DNA of 64,000 nucleotides from assembly GCF_023168165.1 (NCBI RefSeq), contig NZ_BQYJ01000010.1, positions 1 to 64,000 of the forward strand, given 5' to 3'. A program made the translations under genes and the position numbers. The notes under the pieces are model-generated. The model saw only the letters and a list, made by a program, of their open reading frames with translations, was not told where the DNA came from and did not search any database. The stretch's first letter is position 1. Each line of letters begins with the position of its first letter. Positions 27,593 to 36,256 of this stretch are shown here, piece by piece. This DNA is from Niallia sp. NCCP-28 (lineage in GTDB: Bacteria > Bacillota > Bacilli > Bacillales > Cytobacillaceae).

Positions 27593-29097
27593 TTGTCCGC
27601 GCCTTGGAAAATGATTTTCTCCAACATATCCCAATCTATGTGACTTTTCATTATTTCTGCTATTAAGTCAAAACGCTTATCTTTCATTTTGCTGATAAAA
27701 TTTGTTTCCTTGATGGAATATCCCTTTTGTATTCGCAAACGATTCAGCCATATGCTTCTGAATTCATCATTATGAAAAAGATGGTGCATATATGTTCCTA
27801 TAATCCGCCCATTTTCTGCGTAGCAGCCATCCTCCTTGCCATTATCCAATAATAGAAAGGGCATAATTCCTTCTTTTTTATTTATGGTTGTTTCACCTAT
27901 ATGTATTTCATACCCTGTTATTTTTTCTCCTTTTAATTCTGTTGCCGGAAAAAACTCACCTTCTACTAAGATTGTCTGTTTGTTTGGCTGAAAAGTGGTG
28001 GATGCAGAAATGATATTTAGTCCCATCATCTGCAGCCCTTTTTTTCCAGTATCCGCTCCAAATGGATCTTCGAGCTTCGTACAAAGCATCTGGAAACCGC
28101 CGCATATTCCAATAATTGTTCCAGACTGTTGATTATATTGCTTTAGCGCTTCTGTCAATCCAACTTTTTGCAATTGAGCTAAATCAGACAAGGTGCTTTT
28201 TGTGCCTGGAATAATAACAGCATCTGGATTTCCTAATTCTGCTCCTGTTTCTACAAAACGTATACTGACATCTTCTTCATAATAAAATGGCTCCATATCA
28301 CTATAATTCGAAATAAAAGGAAGTTTAATCACCGCAATATCTAGCGCATTTGTATTTGTTGTTATTCTTTTTTCATGAAAAGATAAAGAATCTTCCCCAT
28401 CAATCATGTGATCTTCTATATATGGCAAAACACCTAACACAGGAATCTTTGTATGTTCTTCTAGCCAATCGATTCCATCTGCAAACAAATCGATATCTCC
28501 GCGAAATTTATTAATAATAATTCCTTTTACACGACAGCGCTCTTCCGGTTTTAAAAGAGCCAATGTACCGACAATGCTTGCAAAAACTCCTCCACGATCG
28601 ATGTCAGCAACTAAAATAACCGGAACATCAGCCATTTCAGCAACCTTCATATTTACAAGTTCACGTGATTTTAAATTAATCTCAACAGGACTTCCTGCTC
28701 CCTCCATCACAATTGCATCATACTTGTCTTTTAAATAATCCAAGGATTCTTGAATGACAGCCAACCCTTGTTCATAAAATTGGTCTCGATATTTTTTCCC
28801 CGATAAAACTTTTAGAGCTTTCCCTAAAAGCACAACTTCTGCCTCCATATTGGAACATGGCTTTAATAAAATTGGATTCATCCATACAGATGCGTTGGTT
28901 CTTGCTGCTTCTGCCTGTATTCCTTGCGCTCTTCCAATTTCCTTTCCGTCTATCGTCACATAAGAGTTATTGGACATATTTTGTGATTTAAACGGGGAAA
29001 CCTTTATGCCCTTATTGGACAATATGCGGCAAATCGCTGTTGCTATAAAGCTTTTTCCTACATCAGAGGAAGTCCCCACAACCATAATACCCTTCAT
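27589..29097 (-). CDS. cobQ: Cobyric acid synthase CobQ/CbiP
   Basis: A 502-residue glutamine-dependent amidotransferase that amidates four carboxyls of adenosylcobyrinate a,c-diamide. The N-terminal dethiobiotin-synthetase-like domain opens MVVGTSSDVGKSF and has VMEGAGSPVEINL and VADIDRGGVFAS. The glutaminase half has the nucleophile in IIGICGGFQML and a late TYMHHLFHN. Two ATGs are possible; AAAGG touches the first (29106), so 29097 is used. It is the only de novo corrin-ring step seen in the window. Confidence 0.94.
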   Translation of the reverse strand: MKGIMVVGTSSDVGKSFIATAICRILSNKGIKVSPFKSQNMSNNSYVTIDGKEIGRAQGIQAEAARTNASVWMNPILLKPCSNMEAEVVLLGKALKVLSGKKYRDQFYEQGLAVIQESLDYLKDKYDAIVMEGAGSPVEINLKSRELVNMKVAEMADVPVILVADIDRGGVFASIVGTLALLKPEERCRVKGIIINKFRGDIDLFADGIDWLEEHTKIPVLGVLPYIEDHMIDGEDSLSFHEKRITTNTNALDIAVIKLPFISNYSDMEPFYYEEDVSIRFVETGAELGNPDAVIIPGTKSTLSDLAQLQKVGLTEALKQYNQQSGTIIGICGGFQMLCTKLEDPFGADTGKKGLQMMGLNIISASTTFQPNKQTILVEGEFFPATELKGEKITGYEIHIGETTINKKEGIMPFLLLDNGKEDGCYAENGRIIGTYMHHLFHNDEFRSIWLNRLRIQKGYSIKETNFISKMKDKRFDLIAEIMKSHIDWDMLEKIIFQGADK

Positions 29098-29102
29098 ATA
29101 TG

Positions 29103-29666
29103 TCATCCTTTCTTTATCACCAAACCATTTTCCACTAAATAAGCCTCTGTTGCTATCTCCACAAAGGTTTGATGCAAATTTCCAAGAAGCCAGCTGTAAG
29201 CGATAAGCAAGGGAGTTTGCATTGGTTCATAGGAAACTTCATTGCTGACTATAATAAAATATTTGCATTTTCTGCTTAACAATATAACGGCAGTTACTAT
29301 CTCCTGCTTAAGACTTTCTAGAAAAGATTTCGACCAATGAGCTTGTTCCTTCAAAAAAAGCTCGTTGCTGACTAATGTTGTTAAGCAATCAAATAAAACA
29401 ACATCTTTTTTGCAAAATCTCTGCTGTAATGTATGTAAGTTTGCCTCCTGCTCCACTGTTTTCCATTGTCGCTGATAATTAGCTCTTATTTCTTGATGAT
29501 GTTCTACTCTCTTTTGCATTTCAGCATCTGTCACAACTCCTGTAGCTAAATAATGCAGCTGCAAATCTTCCTTTTCCGCAAACTGTGCCGCCAATTGCTC
29601 TGCAAAAGAGGTTTTGCCGCTTCTGACACCACCTGTTATAAAAATCAGCGTTGAGTTTTCATCCAT
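29103..29666 (-). CDS. cobU: Adenosylcobinamide kinase/guanylyltransferase CobU
   Basis: A 187-residue CobU. The P-loop FITGGVRSGKTSFAEQLA is intact, and the guanylylation histidine region RVEHHQEIRANYQRQW is present. It phosphorylates adenosylcobinamide and transfers GMP. Odd: the conserved C-terminal GIVPxxxxxRxxRDxxGxxNQ motif is altered to VSNEVSYEPMQTPLLIAYSW followed by LLGNLHQ, so the usual GIVP and RD residues are missing. A short paralogue downstream keeps that motif but lost the P-loop. It overlaps the preceding gene by 22 nt. Confidence 0.88.
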   Translation of the reverse strand: MDENSTLIFITGGVRSGKTSFAEQLAAQFAEKEDLQLHYLATGVVTDAEMQKRVEHHQEIRANYQRQWKTVEQEANLHTLQQRFCKKDVVLFDCLTTLVSNELFLKEQAHWSKSFLESLKQEIVTAVILLSRKCKYFIIVSNEVSYEPMQTPLLIAYSWLLGNLHQTFVEIATEAYLVENGLVIKKG

Positions 29667-30724
29667 TTTGTCATAACTCCCTGCAATCTTTCGTTTTCCT
29701 GCCTATTTTTTATGGCAAAACGCAGCCATCTTCCGTCTAAACCAGGATAATTATAGGTGTGTCTTGCAACAATTCCCTCTTTTAATAGAAACTGAAGAAA
29801 AGCATGCTGCTTATCATATAGAGGATCTTTTAATAAGTAAAAGTTCGCCTGTGAATTTGTTATATTTAATCCCATTTTGGCATAAAAAGGAGCTAGTACT
29901 TGTTTTTCCTTTTCTACATACTGAATCGTTTCGGCTACAAATGCTTTCTCTTCAAGCAATAATTCCCCTGTTTTTAGTGCAATGCTGTTTAAGCTCCAAT
30001 GGGGCTGAAATTCTGCCATTTTTTTGATAACAGAAGGATTTGCCACCATATAGCCTAAGCGGATGCCTGGAATGCTGAACATCTTGGTCATGGATCGAAC
30101 AATGATTAAGGAAGGATAATTCTTTTGTTCTGGAATCATATTTTCATAGGCAGGCACAAAATCATAAAACGCTTCATCTAAAATAAAATAGCAATCATGT
30201 TGCACACATTCTTTCAGCAAAACAAGAAGTGCCCCTTTTTGATAATAAATCCCTGTTGGATTATTCGGATTGCATAAAAAAACGGCATCCACCTGATGGA
30301 TTATCTCTTTTATTTTTTCCAGATCCAGCTGCCAATCTAGATCGTTCATTATATAATAATGAACCTCACACCCATTTGCTCTGCATACTTTTTCATACTC
30401 TGAAAATGTTGGCTGGATTAAAAGCACCTTTTTGCCCGCAAGCATTCTTCCGACCAAAGCAAGCAGTTCAGCTGCCCCATTTCCTAATAGCACTACCTGT
30501 TCGCTGATTTTTTCATTTTCGGCAATTTTTCTCTTTAAAATTCTTCCTTCTGGGTCTGGGTAAACTTGCATCTGTTCATAAAAGCTATCCCAATTTTCTT
30601 TTAATATGCCTGGTGGTCCTAAGGGATTGATGTTAGCGCTAAAGTCGATTATATTTTTTGGCATTGCTAACCCAAGTTTTTCATATAAATAATGGGGATT
30701 AGCCCCATGAGATGGCAAATTCAA
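29645..30724 (-). CDS. cobD: Threonine-phosphate decarboxylase CobD-like
   Basis: A 359-residue class I/II PLP aminotransferase-fold enzyme that makes (R)-1-aminopropan-2-ol phosphate from threonine phosphate for the nucleotide loop. It opens HGANPHYLYEKLG and has IDFSANINPLGPP, characteristic of CobD. The PLP lysine is in IIVRSMTKMFSIPGIRLGY, and CNPNNPTG is the substrate loop. It follows cbiB, which uses its product. Histidinol-phosphate aminotransferase is the close alternative, but the N-terminus and context favour CobD. Confidence 0.92.
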   Translation of the reverse strand: MNLPSHGANPHYLYEKLGLAMPKNIIDFSANINPLGPPGILKENWDSFYEQMQVYPDPEGRILKRKIAENEKISEQVVLLGNGAAELLALVGRMLAGKKVLLIQPTFSEYEKVCRANGCEVHYYIMNDLDWQLDLEKIKEIIHQVDAVFLCNPNNPTGIYYQKGALLVLLKECVQHDCYFILDEAFYDFVPAYENMIPEQKNYPSLIIVRSMTKMFSIPGIRLGYMVANPSVIKKMAEFQPHWSLNSIALKTGELLLEEKAFVAETIQYVEKEKQVLAPFYAKMGLNITNSQANFYLLKDPLYDKQHAFLQFLLKEGIVARHTYNYPGLDGRWLRFAIKNRQENERLQGVMTKWMKTQR

Positions 30725-31661
30725 TTATCGAACCTCCTATCCATAAAAACAGCAAAAAGAGTAGTGTCGCTTTTTCCATTAATGTATTGCTTGCAATAAT
30801 ATGTGCTTTATTTCTCTTTACTTGAGGCAATCCCATTTTGGCGCGGTTGGAAATTTGCCCTTTATAATAATTAATCCCACCCAATTGGATCCCTAAAATA
30901 ATGGCGGTTGCAGATTCTCCCCACCCACTGTTTGGCGAGGGGTGTTTTTTCGCATCAGAAAATAATAATCCCCATGCTTCTCTTTTAGAGCAATAAACAG
31001 GTTGGCTAAAAAGAAGAAGCAGGATGGCGGTTATGCGGCTTGGCAATAAATTGACGACATCATCAAATTTCGCCGAAAAATAGCCAAACTGTGCAAATTT
31101 ACTATTTTGATAGCCTACCATGGAATCACATGTATTGATTGCACGATAAACTAAACTAAGAGGTGCTCCGCCAATTAAAGCCCAAAACAATGGGGCAGTA
31201 ATGCCATCGCTTGTATTTTCAGCAACCGTTTCAACAGTTGCCCGCACTATTTCATCCTCTGTTAGCTTGTCTGTATCTCTGCCTACAATATAAGAGAGTT
31301 TTAATCTGGCAGTTGCCAAGTCTTTTTTCATTAACGGTTTATATACATCAAGAGCAGCTGTTTTTAAGCTTTTTTGTGCAATCGTTGTTGCTATTAAGCA
31401 GCTTTCCACTAAGATTCCTACAAGAGAATGGAAAGAATAGCTAATTGAAATGATAGAAACTGATACTAAATATGTAATAAAAACAACAAAAAGAAGCATG
31501 CATAATCCCTTCAGCTTTCGATTTTTCCCCTTGTTGCCTAGATTCTCTAGTACTGCTATCATGCTGCCCATCCATTTTACAGGATGAGGCCAATTTGATG
31601 GATCTCCAACTATTTTATCGATAATTACAGCAATTGTTATGCTAATAAGGTGATAGAACAT
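30699..31661 (-). CDS. cbiB: Adenosylcobinamide-phosphate synthase CbiB
   Basis: A 320-residue membrane protein that attaches aminopropanol phosphate to adenosylcobyric acid. Family motifs are DKIVGDPSNWPHPVKWMG near the N-terminus, VAENTSDGITAPLFWAL and SPNSGWGESATAIILGIQLGG. Four or five helices are visible. The ATG shares TAATG with the stop of btuD-cbiZ. It re-amidates the cobyric acid released by CbiZ, so the two form a remodelling pair. Confidence 0.94.
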   Translation of the reverse strand: MFYHLISITIAVIIDKIVGDPSNWPHPVKWMGSMIAVLENLGNKGKNRKLKGLCMLLFVVFITYLVSVSIISISYSFHSLVGILVESCLIATTIAQKSLKTAALDVYKPLMKKDLATARLKLSYIVGRDTDKLTEDEIVRATVETVAENTSDGITAPLFWALIGGAPLSLVYRAINTCDSMVGYQNSKFAQFGYFSAKFDDVVNLLPSRITAILLLLFSQPVYCSKREAWGLLFSDAKKHPSPNSGWGESATAIILGIQLGGINYYKGQISNRAKMGLPQVKRNKAHIIASNTLMEKATLLFLLFLWIGGSIIEFAISWG

Positions 31662-33127
31662 TATTTTTTCATCCTGTCATTTCGTTTCTTTAAACTTTCT
31701 GTTAGACATTCGGTTACACCTGCTGCGATTAACTTCCCTAAAGGTGCAATCGTTCCAGCAAATTCTGCTCGTGCTCCTTCTTGTGTTGCTGCAATTAAAA
31801 TGCTATCTGTTGAGGTGCCTGTTGCTATTGTGCCAGTTATTGGATCCATTACTTGCTGGCAGCGAAGCACACTTGCTTTTGCTTCTGTTGCAGTTATCAC
31901 GCTTTGTATATAGGCCTCTTCAGATAGTTCACCATTCACAAATATCCATATATTAATTGTTCCCGGCAACAGCTCTGAGGAATGATCCATTGTCCTGGCT
32001 GCGTCAACAGCATTGCCCACACCTGCCGTTACGACAATAAAAACAGATAAATCTTGGCAAACAATACTTTTATATGCCGCATCTTCTATATAAACTGCTG
32101 TCATCATCCCAACTGTTTGTTCTGGAATAAAATGATTAGCTCGCAAATAGCTCTTCATTTCTTGTTGGTAGTCATCACACCTGTAACTTTTATCAACATG
32201 ACGATTAACAAAATTCGTATACCAGCCAACGCCTGCTCCCGTCACTCCAGAAGAGAGGGTTTTTAATGGTTTCGGCACTGTCATCGCCAAATGGCTTTTG
32301 CTTGCTGTTAAGTAACTTTCATCTATAATCAGCTTCTTGCCACTAGGGTCTGTTTTTGGTAAAAGGGCAATTTGTGGAGCAGCAAGTTTTGGATGCGGGA
32401 TTTGCTTTACATCTGTTTGATAAACTTTTTTTATCATCTTTTCTTGGAGGACTTGTTGGGGACTAGAAATAGCTTCCACCATTCCCTCACTAAGCATTAG
32501 CAGCCTATCACAATAAAGTCCTGCTAAATTCATATCATGAAAAATGCTAATGACTGTCAGGTTGTTTTTTTTGCTCCATTCTTTCAAGTTGTCCAAAAGC
32601 TCTTTTTGATGGGATAAATCAAGATGATTGGTCGGTTCGTCCAATAATAGAATTTCTGGCTGCTGAGCCAAAGCTTGAGCTAAATATACTCTTTGCTTTT
32701 CACCGCCAGAAAGCTCCTGGATAGCAGCATCCTGCAAACGGCTGACACCTGTTATTTCCATAGCCTCTTGAACAATCTCTTGGTCTTCTTTGCTTTGGGA
32801 CTGAAGCCAATTTTTCTGATGAGCATATCTTCCAAGAGCCACCACTTCTTTCACTTGATAAGAAAAGGATTCTTCCGCATGTTGAGAGAGAACGGCCACA
32901 ATTTTAGCCAACTCTTTTTGCTTATAGTTTTGAATTTGTTTACCTTTTAAATAAACTTTTCCGCTTTTACATGGATAAATGCCGCTAATTAACTTTAGCA
33001 AGGTTGTTTTTCCACTGCCATTTGGGCCCATTATTCCGAAAAGTTCTCCCTTTTTCACTGAAAAGGAAACATCTGAAAGAATGGTTCGCCCACCATATTG
33101 AAAAAAGATATTGTCTACTTTAAGCAT
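31661..33127 (-). CDS. BtuD-CbiZ fusion: corrinoid ABC ATPase with adenosylcobinamide amidohydrolase
   Basis: A 488-residue two-domain protein. Residues 1-250 are an ABC ATPase (Walker A GPNGSGKTT at 34-42, signature LSGGEKQR, Walker B ILLLDEPTNHLD) that drives BtuFC import. Residues from about 285 are CbiZ (VTGAGVGWYTNFVNRHVDKSY, VTAGVGNAVDAARTMD, ITGTIATGTSTDSILIA), which cleaves cobinamide side chains to release cobyric acid. Such fusions occur in Bacillus (YvrA-like). The fusion places remodelling at the importer. It overlaps btuC by 8 nt. Confidence 0.92.
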   Translation of the reverse strand: MLKVDNIFFQYGGRTILSDVSFSVKKGELFGIMGPNGSGKTTLLKLISGIYPCKSGKVYLKGKQIQNYKQKELAKIVAVLSQHAEESFSYQVKEVVALGRYAHQKNWLQSQSKEDQEIVQEAMEITGVSRLQDAAIQELSGGEKQRVYLAQALAQQPEILLLDEPTNHLDLSHQKELLDNLKEWSKKNNLTVISIFHDMNLAGLYCDRLLMLSEGMVEAISSPQQVLQEKMIKKVYQTDVKQIPHPKLAAPQIALLPKTDPSGKKLIIDESYLTASKSHLAMTVPKPLKTLSSGVTGAGVGWYTNFVNRHVDKSYRCDDYQQEMKSYLRANHFIPEQTVGMMTAVYIEDAAYKSIVCQDLSVFIVVTAGVGNAVDAARTMDHSSELLPGTINIWIFVNGELSEEAYIQSVITATEAKASVLRCQQVMDPITGTIATGTSTDSILIAATQEGARAEFAGTIAPLGKLIAAGVTECLTESLKKRNDRMKK

Positions 33128-34187
33128 TCTGTTTATTCCTTCCTTTACGGCGATTTAATAGTAAAACTGCAAAAACTGGCGCTCCTATTAAAGCTGTTAT
33201 CACCCCAATTGGAAGTTCTGTTGGGGAAATAATCGTTCTTGCAAGTAAATCCGCCAATATAAGAAACCCGCTGCCAATTAGCATAGATAATCCCAACAAA
33301 TGCGAATGATTTGGTCCTGCCGCTATTCTCACCAAGTGGGGAATAACTAAACCAACAAACCCAATAGTCCCTGAAACAGCCACTGCTGCACCGGTTAATA
33401 TCGAGCCTGCGATCAATATTAAAAGCTTCCTTTTATAGACATTTACTCCTAAGTGCTTTGCTCTTTCCTCTCCAAATGCTAGTGCGTTCAATTCTTTCCC
33501 TTGTGCTAAAAGGATAATGGAGCCTACTATAAAAAACGGCAGAATAATTTTAATGTATGCCCAGCCTCTCATTGACACACTGCCAAGAAGCCAGCTAATA
33601 ATTTGGCGAAGTTCCTCACCTGTTAAAGCAATCATCAACGAAATAAACGCACTTAAAAAGGAACTAAATATAATTCCTGTTAAGATAATCGTTTCTACAC
33701 GCATCATTGGATCCATTTTTTTTGCAAAAAGAAGTACGAAAAAAATTGTAAGAAGGGAGAATACTACACTTAATAGAGGAAGGGTGTAGCTCCCAACAAA
33801 AGGAATGCTTATTTGAAAAAACAAGGTGATTACTGCTCCTACAGATGCACCAGAAGATACTCCCAATGTATAAGGATCTGCCAAAGGATTTCTTAAGAGG
33901 CCTTGAAATGCAGCACCTGCTATAGAAAGGCTGGCACCAACAAGTCCAGCTAATAAAACTCTTGGAAGTCTAATATTTTGAACAATATTAATATGCATTG
34001 GGTCAACATTTTTTACTATTGATTCAGGAAGAATACTGTTTGCCAAAATTTTGATGACATCTAGTGGGGGAACAGAAACAGTGCCGACAGCAATTCCCGT
34101 AATAATGGAAAAAAGGAGAAAAAAAGCGGCAAATAAATACGCCGCTCCAGTTTTATTTAAATTCATTCGGATATACTGCTTTTGCAA
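33120..34187 (-). CDS. btuC: Corrinoid ABC transporter permease BtuC
   Basis: A 355-residue FecCD-family permease with about ten helices. Family segments are NIRLPRVLLAGLVGASLSIAGAAFQGLLRNPLADPYTLGVSSGA and GTIGFVGLVIPHLVR. The start is taken as the TTG at 34187: AAGGAG lies 9 nt upstream inside the end of btuF, whereas the ATG at 34166 has no ribosome site. The overlap with btuF is 35 nt. Confidence 0.92.
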   Translation of the reverse strand: MQKQYIRMNLNKTGAAYLFAAFFLLFSIITGIAVGTVSVPPLDVIKILANSILPESIVKNVDPMHINIVQNIRLPRVLLAGLVGASLSIAGAAFQGLLRNPLADPYTLGVSSGASVGAVITLFFQISIPFVGSYTLPLLSVVFSLLTIFFVLLFAKKMDPMMRVETIILTGIIFSSFLSAFISLMIALTGEELRQIISWLLGSVSMRGWAYIKIILPFFIVGSIILLAQGKELNALAFGEERAKHLGVNVYKRKLLILIAGSILTGAAVAVSGTIGFVGLVIPHLVRIAAGPNHSHLLGLSMLIGSGFLILADLLARTIISPTELPIGVITALIGAPVFAVLLLNRRKGRNKQNA

Positions 34188-35106
34188 GTTCTTCTACTCC
34201 TTCTACTAAACGAGGGCCAGATCGAGTTACCGTATCAGAATCCACATCTGCAACTGCTTTTTCTTTAACAGCTGTAACATCTGCCCATCCTTTGCGGTCA
34301 AGCACTTTGTCAACAGGATTTTCTGTCGCATAGCTGCCATATGTAGTAATAATCACATCTGGATTTGCTTTAATAATAGCTTCTTGATCGACTTGAATCC
34401 ATCCCTCTTCTGTTACAACATTTTTGGCATTAATCATATCTAGCATTTCTTGCATAAATGTATTTTTTCCTGTTGTATAAATGCTAGGTTCGCCACTAAC
34501 CTCAATATAAACCGACTTTTGGTCTTTTTCAGCTGTTTTTGCTGCCTTATCTTTAATATCTGTCATTTTTTCTTTCATATCATCTACTAACTCATTTGCT
34601 TCTTTCGTTTCCCCAGTAGCTTTACCAATCATATCAATGCTTTCATATACACCAGCAAAATTTGTGGCATCATTTACAACCAGCACATCTATTCCTGCAT
34701 CACGAAGCTGCTGCAAACCTTCTGTTGAATTATGGGCGCTAGACGCATGTGCCAACACTAAATCTGGTTTTAATGAAATGATTTTTTCTACATTAAATTC
34801 TGTTCCACCAATTTTTTCAATATTTGCTGTTTCTTTTGGATAGTTGTCATAGTCTGAAACACCGACCATTTCATCACCTAACCCTAAAGCAAAAGCAATT
34901 TCTGTATTGCTAGGAATTAAGGAAACAATTTTCTCCGGCTTGTCATCAATTACTACTTCTTTATCAACTGCATCTTTGATTGTTACAGGAAATGCTGCTT
35001 CTGTTTGAGTTACATTTTCTTTTTCTTCTGTTTTTGTTTCGCCACACCCTGCAAGAACACCTACTGCAAGCATTAATGCAAATAATAATGAATAAAGCTT
35101 CTTCAT
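34153..35106 (-). CDS. btuF: Corrinoid-binding lipoprotein BtuF
   Basis: A 317-residue substrate-binding lipoprotein with signal peptide and lipobox GVLAGC (C21). The periplasmic-binding-type fold of the TroA class is shown by KIVSLIPSNTEIAFALGLGDEMVGVSDYDNYP, a segment typical of BtuF, and by KPDLVLAH. It is the first gene of the cobalamin operon, directly downstream of the B12 riboswitch and its terminator. Confidence 0.93.
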   Translation of the reverse strand: MKKLYSLLFALMLAVGVLAGCGETKTEEKENVTQTEAAFPVTIKDAVDKEVVIDDKPEKIVSLIPSNTEIAFALGLGDEMVGVSDYDNYPKETANIEKIGGTEFNVEKIISLKPDLVLAHASSAHNSTEGLQQLRDAGIDVLVVNDATNFAGVYESIDMIGKATGETKEANELVDDMKEKMTDIKDKAAKTAEKDQKSVYIEVSGEPSIYTTGKNTFMQEMLDMINAKNVVTEEGWIQVDQEAIIKANPDVIITTYGSYATENPVDKVLDRKGWADVTAVKEKAVADVDSDTVTRSGPRLVEGVEELAKAVYPNEFK

Positions 35107-35137
35107 GATCTATTCCATCCTTTTTAAAATAGTTGCC

Positions 35138-35175
35138 AAAAAAACAAAAAACATCTCCACATAAATAGAGATGTT
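35138..35175 (-). terminator. Riboswitch-controlled terminator before btuF
   Basis: On the minus strand, AACATCTC pairs with GAGATGTT and is followed by a T-rich run (35150-35138). It lies between the cobalamin aptamer and btuF and is the likely expression platform: bound B12 should favour this terminator. Confidence 0.85.
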
Positions 35176-35220
35176 GGGATCACTTTCATAAAAGCTAAAG
35201 TTTGCTCCACACCCTCCTAT

Positions 35221-35391
35221 CCTCGTAGGTTTTTTAGGTGCATAGAAAATATGGCAGGTCTCCTGACTCATGATACATGTTCCCTGAACCTTCCCATACC
35301 TTTTGTACAGTGGCATTTTCAGTTTACAATCATTTACAGTGGCGGGACCGTGTCGGATTTTCACCAACTTCCCTTTTAAGTCTTTACGAGC
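35221..35391 (-). promoter_or_regulatory. Cobalamin (B12) riboswitch aptamer
   Basis: The minus strand holds GGTGAAAATCCGACACGGTC, CCGCCACTGT and AGTCAGGAGACCTGCC, the conserved parts of the AdoCbl aptamer including the B12 box. The ends CTCGTA (35391-35386) and TACGAG (35227-35222) pair as P1. It controls the operon from btuF to cblS. Confidence 0.95.
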
Positions 35392-35499
35392 TTGATTTTT
35401 ACATCATCCTGTATAAGACACCATTTCCTATCTATTTTATTTTTTAAGCCGTTTTTGATTATACACTATTTTTACTGAAAACTGCTTAATTATCAGAAA

Positions 35500-36234
35500 T
35501 TATAAAAAAGTATTTTTTGCGATAACTGGCACCACTTGATTCCAACTGATTTTTTCTTTTGTCAGAATGCAATTATAACCAATTAAATGTACTCCAGCAT
35601 TTTCTGCCGCTATTAATGCTTCTGCGAATTTATCATCAATATGTGGAGCTGATGTAATCAGCTTAATATCTTCTCTTTGAGCGATAAATAAAATAGCAGT
35701 CTTTAGCTGTCCCCTTTGGTGGATTTCAGTAATTTCCTGAACATGTTTTGTTCCTCTTTTTGTTACCGCATCAGGAAACATCCCAATGCCTTTCTCCGCT
35801 AAAGTAACGCTTTTCACTTCAAGGAGCAGCAACGTCCCATCCTTATGTTCCAGCAAAAAGTCCCATCTTGAATTTCCTAGCGTATATTCTGATCTTACCC
35901 ACTTATATTCGGCCAGTTCTGGAATGATTGCTTCCTTTAGCATCTTTTCTGCCAGCTTATTTGGATAAGCTGTATTAATGGAAACAAACACGCCACAAGA
36001 TTCTACCAGCATCGCCGTCCACTTTGTCTTTCGATTAGGATTTGCACTCGGCAAAACATATACAATTGTACCTTCCAACAATAATTCCTTTAATCTCCCT
36101 GGATCTGCTAAATGAACAATCTCTAGTGAATTCGTTTCTTCTGAATAACAATGGAGAATAAATCGATTTGGCCTGCTTTTAAAAATCATTTTTGATAAGG
36201 AAACTGGAAACTCAACAGAAATATTTTCTTTCAT
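35500..36234 (-). CDS. sfsA: SfsA family DNA/RNA nuclease-like protein
   Basis: A 244-residue SfsA homologue. It shows an N-terminal OB-like part (FKSRPNRFILHCYSEE, HLADPGRLKELLLEG) and a C-terminal nuclease-like core (RWDFLLEHKDGTLLLLEVKSVTLAEKG, FPDAVTKRGTKHVQEI) with D, E and K in the PD-(D/E)xK arrangement. The name comes from sugar fermentation stimulation in E. coli; the molecular role is unsettled. It lies 23 nt after an unrecognised gene in the same direction, so the two may be cotranscribed. Confidence 0.9.
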   Translation of the reverse strand: MKENISVEFPVSLSKMIFKSRPNRFILHCYSEETNSLEIVHLADPGRLKELLLEGTIVYVLPSANPNRKTKWTAMLVESCGVFVSINTAYPNKLAEKMLKEAIIPELAEYKWVRSEYTLGNSRWDFLLEHKDGTLLLLEVKSVTLAEKGIGMFPDAVTKRGTKHVQEITEIHQRGQLKTAILFIAQREDIKLITSAPHIDDKFAEALIAAENAGVHLIGYNCILTKEKISWNQVVPVIAKNTFL

Positions 36235-36256
36235 TTATACTCCTCTTAAAAGCTTT

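Noticed and set aside
35110-35367. An 85-codon minus-strand frame before btuF
   Set aside because: It lies across the B12 riboswitch and its terminator and has no ribosome site.
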